Below, one piece after another: positions 49,200 to 58,564 of a DNA stretch of 64,000 nucleotides (positions are counted from its first letter, which is position 1; the number at the start of each line of letters is the position of its first letter). The stretch comes from Trissonchulus latispiculum (taxonomy: Eukaryota > Nematoda > Enoplea > Enoplida > Ironidae). The notes under the pieces were generated by a model. That model did not search any database. It saw only the letters and a list, made by a program, of their open reading frames with translations, and was not told the DNA's origin. The stretch covers positions 28,757-92,756 of the forward strand of contig JASAND010000491.1 in NCBI GenBank assembly GCA_030248195.1, read 5' to 3'. The position numbers were made by a program, and so were the translations under genes.

Positions 49200-49480
49200 T
49201 TCTTGACAATGGGAGGCCTTATTCATGGCCTGGGAAGAGTACCGACTCCACCGTTACGTAACAAAAGTGATGATTGGGCCTTCCTGACCCGGGAAGGGTA
49301 ACGACCCCTCCGTATTGGTTAATAAACCTGATTAATCCTTAGTTTGGTGCGTTTTCCTAATGTTCCATGCGTTATTAACTAACTGGACCGAGTTACACTT
49401 TGATGCTCTGTCCCTATTCGTGAATTTCTGAGTGTTTTGAACCGACTGGCAACTCTGGTATTAACATGATTACCAATAAA
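49200..49480 (-). repeat. Second copy of part of the palindrome spacer
   Basis: In reverse orientation it shares GGTAACGACCCCTCCGT and ACTGGCAACTCTGGTA with 42680-42960. The shared phrase ACTGGCAACTCTGGTA also occurs at about 48046 and, as its complement, at about 37305. Confidence 0.65.
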
Positions 49481-49659
49481 CACAATAACTGATTGGACGT
49501 TCACATATTACATTCTGGGTTCTGAGCAACAAATTTTTTGCATGGAATCGCAATAAACATTTCCACTTCAGATCACAATCCATGATTTAATGAATTTTCT
49601 TAACTTTTTGAGTTTTAATTCATCCGTAACATAACACAAACGATTACTTTAGCTAGAAA

Positions 49660-50000
49660 AAAGTAATCGGGGCAACTAAAAAATCGTCCCTGGGTATATT
49701 TGTGCAGAACAAATTTGTTCAGTAGCAACCCTCCAACTTGCATGGTGAATGCTCCACAATCTTTGGAAAAAAATTGGTCGTGTTTTTGCAAAAACTACAT
49801 TTTTTATGATAACAGCCTACGGGATAGCTGTTGGTAGACGATCATGCGCCGGATAATTTATCCCTATGAGACGTTCAGATCGACGCCCTTAGTTTGATTT
49901 TACGGCTTGCATAGTTCAAGAAATGATGGATTATCTGATTTTTGCCAAAATGACAAGTTTTCGACGCTGAAACAAGAAAATCGGCTATATCTAACGGTAG
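49660..50000 (+). repeat. Dispersed repeat (copy of 53440-53760)
   Basis: The two stretches share, in order, a TTTGCAAAAAC phrase, an ACAGCCT(A/G)(C/T)GGGATA phrase, CGGATAATT and GATCGAC/AATCGACACCCTT phrases, with moderate divergence. Probably the right part of the repeat split by the palindrome. Confidence 0.55.
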
Positions 50001-51500
50001 AGAAAAGCTAGAAAGTTGCTTTAAAAAGCAAAAATGTGAAGCTCAATGAAGTCTTTCGAAAGAACATAGTCATAACTGTGTGGAAAATATTGGGTGGAGC
50101 TAGGAAATTAAACCGCTGAGCTCATACCCCAAAATTTTACAAGTGAGACTGTGCGCAAGAACGCTGCCCGGCGACTGTGGGTGGAGATCTTTAGTCCAGG
50201 CGGCTCTTTTCCACCGACTTGCCTCGCCAAGGGGGACAGACACTTTTAGGGGACGTCGATCGGGCGCCAGACAGAATGGGGGACACACACAAAAATTAAA
50301 CTCAGTTATGGACAGGCTCCGGGCTACTCCCAGAGCGCTACCTAGCTAGTAAAACAAAACAAATCCAAAAATAATAAACAAGAATAAGTTAAGTAAGCAA
50401 AGACAACTGGCCGGTTTAATATCGCACATACAGGGAAATTATTGCAGGAAAATCCTTCCGGGCTACCCAGAAAGGACAAGGAAGTACAGCGGGCTACCCG
50501 CAAAGATAGACAAGGTCAAGGGCACAAGGGGGGGGGGCTGACAAATAAATGGGAAGGGAATCAGCAATCAATCAGTAGGGATGGGGAGGGAGACGAACAA
50601 AACTGGGGGGGAAGAGTTAGCTAGTAAAAATAGACCCGGGGGACGGGGGCAACCCCGCAGAACAGGAAGGGGAAAGGGAGGCGAGAGTTAGGAGTTAGAC
50701 AAAAATACGACTGAAAAGGGTTAGGGGTGGGAACGGAAATTAGAAAGGGTAAGCTTAAAATAATTTTCAAAAAGGCAAACGAAAATAAAGGCACTCACGC
50801 TTTAGGTGTAGATTCTCGAAGGGTGGGGCCCCAATCTTAGGAAACCGACCGCTCAGTAACTTGGCAAACTCCCGACTGATGAAAAGGTGACGTAAGCGTC
50901 AAAGGAGAATTTTGTTATGCGTTGGGAACGGGAGGGTCTATCTTTGCTAAGCCAAATAAATTGCAATGTTAAGTTTACGCTCAAAAATAAGGAAATTAAA
51001 GGTTTTTATACGATTTTTGAAATATGAGCATAAAGTTAGCACTGCACATTATTTAAAAGGGAATTTTACATACAAAATAATACATAATCATCGGGCTTCC
51101 CAACAATTATAACATAACATAATATTTAAAGGGGATTTTGGGGGGTTTTTAGGGAATTTTAGGGAATTGTTAGGGAAGACTATGAAAGTTAGGGATTGAA
51201 AGGGACTTGGAAAGGGGGTGATAGCGGGGATACTGACACCCACATTACATGTGTAGCTGCTGCCAAACGTTCAGAAATTGGTAAAAACCACCCTGACCGG
51301 AAATCTTTAATTTTTGCATCGGAATTGGACGGAGGGTGTTAGAACGCTAAAAGAACTTATTTCGGAAAGTTTCGATAAATTTCATCTTGATTTACCCGCC
51401 AAATAACAATATGTGCCCAAAAGGAATCACCACCTTTAAGGTGCTGGTTTCCTCTCGGGAATTTTTTACTCATACGACTATAATCCTTTACGTAAATAGC
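50001..51500. other. No gene recognised
   Basis: Includes a GC-richer stretch (50140-50300) and a purine-rich part (50490-51240) with many AGGG/AAGG runs. Open frames are short and without family resemblance. It could be internal sequence of a decayed retroelement, but nothing proves that. Confidence 0.4.
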
Positions 51501-51519
51501 TAAAACTTGCTAAATAACC

Positions 51520-52260
51520 TATTTCCGTGGACATTCTGGGACCAGTCCCGAATGATTAGGCCAAAAGATAAGAAAGTTTTGGTTTTTGGTCTTAGGCTTC
51601 CAGTAGGTAGACCAGACACGGGATTGGTTGTTATAGATGGAAAGAGGATACAAAAATGAACATTTTTGCTTTTACAACCATTGAGCTGTCGCTAGTGATT
51701 AAGGGGGGCTACTAAACTCGACTTGACCCGACTTTGTCCGACTGGCCTACTTTTTGGCGAATATATAGAGCATGTGTGGAGCATTCAAAGCTGCCATTTG
51801 CCAATATGACATATGCCCCTACCTGCAGAAAATTACTAGACGTCTGTAGCTTGGGCCTAGCAGTCAGTAGAAATTTTTAATTAATTATGCTGGTAGTTGT
51901 GAAAAAGGGGGGTCGAGCACATAAACGCGACGGCTGCACATGGCTGGATGGCAGCTAAGATCTCAGTACCCGATATTTTTTGACCACACCCATGCTCCAT
52001 CTCCTCGCCAAAAACTAAGCCAATCAGACAAAGTCGGGGCAAACCTTTAGTAGCCCCCCCCTTAATCACTAGCGACAGCTCAATGGTTGTAAAAGCAATG
52101 TTCAAATGTTCAAATGTTCATTTCAGCCCTCTCTTTCCAGGCATAACATTCCAGGTGCAGTGACTACTTGCTGATAGATTAATGGCAAAAACCAAAAATT
52201 TCTTATCTTTTCACCGAAAAATACCGGACTGGTCCTTGAATGTTAAAGAGCACCAAAATA
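51520..52260. mobile_element. Foldback MITE, about 740 bp with arms of about 330 bp
   Basis: Strong inner arms: ACAACCATTGAGCTGTCGCT and CTAGTGATTAAGGGGGGC at 51674-51710 recur inverted at 52058-52095. Weaker pairing continues outward (GATAAGAAA, GGTTTTTGG, GACCAGTCC) to about 51540 and 52235. No coding sequence and no clear target duplication. Confidence 0.75.
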
Positions 52261-52659
52261 ATATATTTTTAAAAGTTAAAAAACCGAAGCCTGTAGGGTC
52301 GACGATACCAGCAACTTAAGGGCGCGCTTGCATTACCAAGAACGTCTCTCCCAATCTCAGATCCATTCCTCAATCAAACTGTTTAAACTTCCAAGAATGG
52401 CAGCTGGCGCTAAATGATAGCTGTGTGCAGATTCTGAACTATTTAGTGCTTGGCTTATGACTTACACAGCAGGAATGAATTCAAATATTCAAAATGATAT
52501 AAATCATTAAAATAATAATAATTCATAATGTACCTAATGCAGGGTCATTTTTCAGTTTCATTTTTTAAAAATTTCTTTTTAATGAATGCAATCAATTACA
52601 TTGAAACTAATCTTTGTTTACTAGAATGTTTTACGAATTTTGGAATGAATGAAAATTGT

Positions 52660-53326
52660 GGGGCATTTCACAAAGGGCTCATAGCGTTAAGAACTCCTAA
52701 ATTTACTACTTATGAAAAAAGTTAGGAGAATGGTGTTTCACGAAGCACTCCTAACCTAAGTGACCTCCTAATTCGGTTCTTAAAATTAGGGCCCAAAATC
52801 GGGCTCATAACACACTTTCAAGTGGTAATTATTCAAATATTTAGCCAAGAAAAAAGGCGCAATGTATTGTATTCCTCCAGAAAAGTTCTATAAAAGCTTG
52901 TTAGTCATTTTATGAGCTTCAACTGCTGAATATACAGTATAAATATATAATAGTAAATATTTGGAATTTCGACATTAAACCAGTTAATTTTATCCTCACC
53001 TTTAAATTTGAGAATGTTCGATTTAAATGTTCTATTTATTATCACGTTTAGTAGGTGAATATAATATATAGTCATTTTAACTTGTAAGTCTCTTAACTTT
53101 TCCAGCACACCTCATAAGTTCCCAGCGTGAAAGTGCTTGAAAGTTAAGAGAAAGGCGCTAAGAGGTGGCTATGAGCGAATGTCTAGGAGCAGTTTAAGAG
53201 GAGCTTTGTGAAACAGTTTAGATAAGAGATATGAGTTTAGATAAAACTCATAAATTGCTCGTAATGATAAGAGGTAAGATAGGAGGGACTTAGGAGCTAG
53301 ACTTAGGAGCCCTTTGTGAAACGCCC
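52660..53326. mobile_element. MITE with GGGC(A/G)TTTCACAAAGGGCTC ends
   Basis: The left end GGGCATTTCACAAAGGGCTC and the right end GGGCGTTTCACAAAGGGCTC are inverted repeats. Internal AGGAG/CTCCT phrases are repeated in both halves. The superfamily is unclear and no target duplication was resolved. Confidence 0.75.
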
Positions 53327-53387
53327 TACTGATCTTTTGCAGCCTGAGGTAATTTTGATTGCAAACCATCTTTTATGTCATTCCATA

Positions 53388-53760
53388 CCTCTGTCAAATA
53401 CATGGGGACCATTTAAAATCGCTCTTCGTAATGGAGAAACAGGCTAAACTGGCTAAAAAGGGTCCCGGGGTATTTTGTATAAAACACATCTGTTAAATGG
53501 CAATCCTCTAGCTTGCTCTTGAATAGTAACTGCTCCGTAATAGCTGAAAAAATTTGCAAAAACCGCATTTTAAAACATTACAGCCTGTGGGATATTAATT
53601 AGAAAATGATGGATGCCTCGGATAATTAGACCCTAGGGTCTAGGGCTTTCAAATCGACACCCTTCGTTTAGTCGTACGGCCGTGTATGTAGCTCCTCAAG
53701 TAACAATGGATACTTTGATTTCGGTGAATATATCGGGTTTCTAACGCTGTTGGTATATTA
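53388..53760 (+). repeat. Dispersed repeat, uninterrupted copy
   Basis: Contains in one piece the phrases seen separately at 36560-36650 and 49660-50000. Confidence 0.55.
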
Positions 53761-53984
53761 GCAGATCAAGCTTTAGCTTTTGTACTCGATCTGCCTAAAT
53801 CCGACAGAGCATATTGCGATAGGCAAACGATCACAAACGGACCACAAACAATCACCACACAGTTCAAATTTTTTGCGCTGTCTATGGCCAACTACAAGCA
53901 AAACGCTCATGTGGGAAGTAATGCGAGATAACCTACGACTATGCTAAACCGTGCTAAGCAAGCTGAACTTACCAGAGAAGAACA

Positions 53985-54430
53985 ACTTTTGATTAAAGAG
54001 GCAATATATTGAAGTCTAGAAAAGTAGGTGTATCGGCTTTAGGGGAAAGCCCCAGGGCTGCCACAAGGCTGCCTGATCTGAAGACATCCGTGTGTAGATC
54101 TCCCACAAAAGTGGATGATCCGAGTACCCTGGAAGCAATGAATACACTGGGGGATGATAGGTCCGATCCTAACACAAAACGGATGGGCCGACTAGAGCAA
54201 ACGTTGGAAAAGATGTTGCAGCATGTTCATGGATAACAGTGATACGAAATGATGCAGTCATGGAAAGGGGCAGAGAAGAAGTAGCCTTGTGTTGCCCTGG
54301 GTGAGACCCAATTCAGAAGAAACGTCCCCAATCCAGCTATCTTCGTTAATGACCATGTGCAACTAACCATGTGCTGTTAAAATGATGCTCTAAGAGCTGT
54401 GTGCGGGTACAGAACAACATCCCGGAGTCA
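53985..54430 (+). pseudogene. LINE ORF1-like remnant
   Basis: An open frame at 54009-54236 is basic and Ser/Pro-rich and ends in a helical KRMGRLEQTLEKMLQHVHG. Shortly after, a different frame reads NPAIFVNDHVQLTM, resembling the conserved (I/Y)VN(D/E)H(L/V) motif of ORF1 and FP25K-type proteins in LINEs. Frame changes mark it as decayed. Assignment is tentative. Confidence 0.4.
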
Positions 54431-54432
54431 CA

Positions 54433-54684
54433 TCAGTGACGGGATTCCCGGACGAAGATGTTAATCAACACCCGAGCAAATATCTTGGCACCTTCATGAT
54501 CCAACCCGCTTAAAGTTTTCAGCATATTCTGATTATAAATGACTTTATGAGGATTATCCAGGAAGAGTCCGTAAGGTAATCCTAAACCTGTTTGGAACAC
54601 AGATACACAGCAATCCTCATGTGCTACTCCTTTCCTTCCATATAATCTTTTGTTTTCAACTTTCGTTATTTTCTCTGAAATCCC
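54433..54684 (-). CDS. Unrecognised exon-like open frame, about 83 codons
   Basis: On the minus strand, an acceptor GGGGATTTCAG at about 54674-54684 precedes a protein-like frame: ENKRLYGRKGVAHEDCCVSV, then FQTGLGLPYGLFLDNP, and near the end DHEGAKIFARVLINIF, stopping at 54433. The composition and complexity look like a real globular domain, not repeat translation. The frame also extends upstream to a Met at 54705. I do not recognise the family. It may be a last exon of a gene or a transposon protein; no partner exon was found nearby. Confidence 0.4.
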   Translation of the reverse strand, partial: GISEKITKVENKRLYGRKGVAHEDCCVSVFQTGLGLPYGLFLDNPHKVIYNQNMLKTLSGLDHEGAKIFARVLINIFVRESRH

Positions 54685-54889
54685 CATAAAATCTCTTGTT
54701 CTCACTTGAAATTATTATAGAACTTGTATTTTAATTGTTGTTGAATTTCCCTGTATCTGCTGACGTTTTTGATCGTTAAGACATGAAATGTATCAGTAGT
54801 TTCTAACAAATATCTTAACACTTCTTATTTCTTTATTATAATTTATTTATTAAAGGTAATATTGCAAATATTGGCTTGCGGAAGATGTG

Positions 54890-55520
54890 CAAGTTCACTC
54901 TTAGAAATGTTCCAGTAGAAACTACAGGAATCACTTTTGTAGATAGATGATAAATACAAAAGCTTTTGTAGAAAATACAGGTCAACTCTTGTAATTTCTA
55001 CAGGACATCGTTGGTAGTTTATACCGGACATACCTTCGTAGAATTGGTTACAAGTTAGACCAGTATTCAATACAGGTGAAACCTGTAGTTTTCACTGGTT
55101 TACAGGTTTACTCTACATTAAAGTACTCGATACGCTGATAACGCAAACTGAGTATATAAGTGCAACAGTGATCCTAATTTTTGAAGACTAAAATTTTTTG
55201 AATATTTTCAAATTTTCAGTCTTTCAACACCCCGTGGGTGAATTTTTTGTAAACGGTCGCTCCCTGCCGAAAATATTTTGGGAGCGGCCGCCCCGCCCCC
55301 CCGCACCTGCCCCCCCCTTTTTAGAATATGTAACAGGTCGCTCCAGTAAAATTTACAGGTTTTGTCTTGTAAAAACTACAGGTGTGGTAATCTGATTCAG
55401 GATTGTCTAAAAGTCGAACAAAACTACAGGTTTTTTAGTATTTTCTACAGGAAACTCTTGTAATAAAAACTACAGGTTTCCTCAGTAGTTTCTACTAGAA
55501 GCTCCTGTAATTTTTATCCC
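54890..55520. mobile_element. MITE-like region with many ACTACAGG motifs
   Basis: At least ten copies of CTACAGG/TACAGGT or its complement, often within TTGTANNNNNTACAGG, are spread over both sides of a G/C-rich core (55255-55325). The arrangement resembles subterminal arrays around a core. The ends are not resolved. Confidence 0.55.
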
Positions 55521-55529
55521 GCCTAAAGG

Positions 55530-56520
55530 CGGGATAGCTGTTATCGAATCTGTAGCAAAATAGATTGCCTTAGCTCAACATTGAAACTACGGTCTATACT
55601 GAGCATTGGAGCTTGTTGAGGATTACGTTTTTGTGCAGAGGGTGCATGTGCGAAAACGGGTCACCAGCTATTTTCCTTACGTATTGCGTGATGCAGAATT
55701 GTAGTAGACAAAGTATATAACAAAAAACTATTTCAGCTGTGTTTTTCAATTGCAGCCCCCCTTTCCAATCCTTAATTTACAGTTCCTTTAATCGTTTGTG
55801 CAGTGCCCCCGTCGGTTGGATTTGGAATTTAGACAAAATAATATCTTAATATGCAAATTAGATTGTCACATTCGTCAGTCATTGCTCATTTAGGCTTGAA
55901 CCTGGTCGGTGCATTATTGACGCATTGACTTGTTGAAATCATATAGGCAACATAAGCACATCATCCAAAATAAACAAGTTCTCAGTTCAGACCGCAAGAA
56001 AGGTAAGGTATACTGGTAACACATGGACAGGACTATTAAATAAGGTTAGCACAATTGAAATTTGTGGCTCAATCTTCCTTTACTAATAGTTTGCTCACAC
56101 TAACAAAGTTTACAATGGATTGCTAGAACTCAAAACGCGCAGTTACGGTGGTTTTGCTGCTGGCTAAAATAAAAGAACTTGTTTATCGCGTTTTCAAACT
56201 GCCAATTTATTCAGCATTATTAAAAGGTATTTCTCATGTGACTGACTACAACTGTTGTCGAATTCCTATGATTGTGTCTCTGTTTTCCAACTACTCCAAA
56301 AACAGCATACTGTTATTAATTGCAGATGCAGTAATAAGTAACGCTTTGTCAATATGACTACTGTTTTTGTTACTATCCGTCGTCTTAATATCTATTTCAA
56401 TTTTTATATGCCGATTCTACCAACTTTGTGTCCGTCCAGAACAACTGCACCTGGCTGAAATAGCAGTTTATATTGTTTTAATGATCACCTTACTTCTGTA
56501 GGCAACCCTTGCACGCTATG
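55530..56520. other. No gene recognised
   Basis: Unremarkable AT-rich sequence; a short open frame at 56148-56357 has no recognisable features. Confidence 0.45.
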
Positions 56521-56524
56521 GTCA

Positions 56525-56955
56525 AGAGGGCATAACAGATAAGAGTGAGACAGCTAGCAGGCTCTCTGTTATCAGCTCACGATTCATGCTCTACGCGCTA
56601 ATGGTCCACCTCCCCCCGCAATTGCATTCCTAGTGGCTCCCGCAAATCAGTACCCAGTACGCAATGGCGTATGGTCACACTTTTCCACAGTAAGCCCCCC
56701 CACAAATGTGACCTATCATTCATCAGTTGAAAAATTATGGGTCTGTTTTGCGGGGGGATCGAATGATAGGTCACATTTGCGGGGGTCTTCCTGTAGAAAA
56801 AAGTGAGCATACGCAATTGTGTAATGAGTACTGATGTGGGGTGGGGGGTCCACTAGGTACGCAATAGCGGGGGACCGTTAGTGCGCAGAACATGGCTCGA
56901 GAGCCGATAGGTTAACAGAGAGACTGCCAGCTGTCATACTCCTATCTATTATATA
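56525..56955. mobile_element. Foldback MITE, about 430 bp with 200-bp arms
   Basis: The inner arms are nearly perfect: AATGTGACCTATCATTC (56703-56719) and its complement (56760-56776). Pairing continues outward through CCTAGTGG/CCACTAGG, GCTAATGGTCC and CTCTCTGTTA. Near-palindromic overall, so the transcript would form a long hairpin. No coding sequence. Confidence 0.8.
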
Positions 56956-57163
56956 TGTACTCTTGGTATGATTAATTTGAAATTAATATTCCACCAACCA
57001 ACCCTGAGCTTAGAAGAACCAAGTATCATTCACAAATCACTAGGGTCCTAACTCCTAAGTTTTTATAATATTCATGAGCACTGTGCATTTCGACTTTGTT
57101 TTATCAACCCTGGCCATTATTACAAGGTATATATTGGAAAAGTTATAAAAGTTGAGCAAGTTT

Positions 57164-57165
<2 letters not shown>

Positions 57166-57241
<76 letters not shown>

Positions 57242-57255
57242 TGTATGTATATATA
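57166..57255. repeat. (TA)n microsatellite ahead of the secreted-protein gene
   Basis: About 60 bp of TA followed by TATG/TATA variants, ending at a TATATAAAG about 50 bp before the start codon at 57307. Confidence 0.9.
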
Positions 57256-57275
57256 AAGTTTAGTTGAATCTTTCA

Positions 57276-57286
57276 ATTATTTCAGA
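57276..57286 (+). promoter_or_regulatory. 3' splice site just ahead of the start codon
   Basis: ATTATTTCAG|A precedes the ATG at 57307 by 21 nt, matching a nematode 3' splice site and compatible with spliced-leader addition. Confidence 0.6.
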
Positions 57287-57306
57287 TCAACATCATACAT
57301 CACCGC

Positions 57307-57963
57307 ATGTGTTTATTATTGCTACAGGGGCTACTGGCCTTAACGGGTGTGTCTCTTACGCGATGTCAGAGCACCGAAGTTGATTCGTGTATCGCAATTT
57401 GTAGTCAAAATTACGTGAATAATTTGGGCCCAGGAAATTCCGATCTGTGTCTCCAGCATCAAAATTTTGAAAGATGCGTGATCAGTTGTCCAAACGGTGC
57501 TAATTATTGGCAAAATTCCCTGAATGCCTTTCCTGAAGCCCACGAATATTTGAAAGAGTTTTGCGACCAGGTTGGTGGATCAGCTGCAGTCGGAAACGAC
57601 TCGATTGAATCGCTGGCCGCCAATACTAAGCTAATAGACTGTTTTCGAGGGATCAAGTTCGAAGTTGGTGATCCAGTGAATGTATGTTCCAAGTGGAAAG
57701 AAATGGATAATTGTCTTCAAGGAGCATCCTCGGGTTCTTCAAATCTTGAGCTAAAAATGCTCCTCCCTGAGACGTTTCAAACATTTCAAAACTTCTGCTA
57801 CTATGTTTATTCGACGACAGCTAATATCCCTACTTCTACCACTGAAACGCAACATTTGCTTGATGAAGATAAAGAAGAAATCCTGCATGGAAGTGCTAAC
57901 TGTATTCAAACTGGGTTCACTGCTTCTGCTATTTTGGTGCTAATTCTTTGTTTAATAACATAA
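57307..57963 (+). CDS. Secreted, Cys-rich, possibly GPI-anchored protein, 218 residues
   Basis: Single open exon. Residues 1-22 form a signal peptide (MCLLLLQGLLALTGVS core, cleavage after about CQS). The mature part has ten spaced cysteines between about residues 27 and 165, in pairs such as C-x3-C near the start and single cysteines in a pattern seen in nematode-specific secreted domains (DUF19 or chondroitin-proteoglycan-like); exact family not determined. A Thr/Ser-rich linker (about 167-178) leads to a C-terminal hydrophobic tail (GFTASAILVLILCLIT) ending at the stop, with small residues (GSAN) just before it, as in GPI-anchor signals. The gene converges on the collagen gene, with 185 bp between the stop codons. 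A polyadenylation signal is at 58083. Confidence 0.8.
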   Translation: MCLLLLQGLLALTGVSLTRCQSTEVDSCIAICSQNYVNNLGPGNSDLCLQHQNFERCVISCPNGANYWQNSLNAFPEAHEYLKEFCDQVGGSAAVGNDSIESLAANTKLIDCFRGIKFEVGDPVNVCSKWKEMDNCLQGASSGSSNLELKMLLPETFQTFQNFCYYVYSTTANIPTSTTETQHLLDEDKEEILHGSANCIQTGFTASAILVLILCLIT

Positions 57964-58082
57964 ACAATACATAATGGTGTTCAACAAGGGAAAGGAAACT
58001 GTTGATTTCCCCTACATGACATCACAAACAACGAAATAACCATGACACAATCTAATAACGATTAAAGTTGAAATGATCATAA

Positions 58083-58088
58083 AATAAA
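58083..58088 (+). terminator. Polyadenylation signal AATAAA
   Basis: AATAAA about 120 nt after the stop of the 57307-57963 gene, giving a short 3' UTR. Confidence 0.6.
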
Positions 58089-58147
58089 GCAAAAATTAAT
58101 AGTAAAGTCAGAAGGGTGGCAGCAAAGTAAAGCAACGTTCAATACAT

Positions 58148-58153
58148 TTTATT
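58148..58153 (-). terminator. Polyadenylation signal overlapping the collagen stop codon
   Basis: GAATAAAATG on the minus strand contains both the stop TAA and an AATAAA signal, implying a very short 3' UTR. Confidence 0.6.
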
Positions 58154-58564
58154 CTTTGTATCCTCCATTAGATCTTCCAGGAGATGGTCGACCTCCGTTG
58201 CCTCCCCAGCGACTGTTTTGATTCTGCGTCTGACCTGATTGCGGGTAACGGGAACCGCTTTGGCTACCTTGTTGACCATTTCCCCCATTTTGATGACTAT
58301 TTCCATTACGATTTCCACTATTCAGGGGGTTGTTCAGACCTCTGGGTGGGCAGGGGCAGTACTGAGCATCCGGACCTGGATTACCTGGTTGTCCCATCGC
58401 TCCCGTTAGGCCGTTAAGTCCAGGCATGCCAACGTCACCTGGAACCCCCATGGCTCCTTTGGGGCCAGGAGGTCCGTTCTTTCCAGGCCTTCCTCGTGCA
58501 CCTGGAGCACCAGGGGGACCAATAGGGCCGGGTTCTCCATTGTCTCCTGGAGCGCCTTTGCCAC
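58149..58564 (-). CDS. col: Collagen exon 5 (last Gly-X-Y block and C-terminal tail)
   Basis: Acceptor ATTTTACAG. Gly-X-Y continues to [15 protein letters not shown], followed by a 60-residue Asn/Gln/Gly/Ser-rich tail and the stop at 58151-58149. The stop overlaps the polyadenylation signal. Confidence 0.93.
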
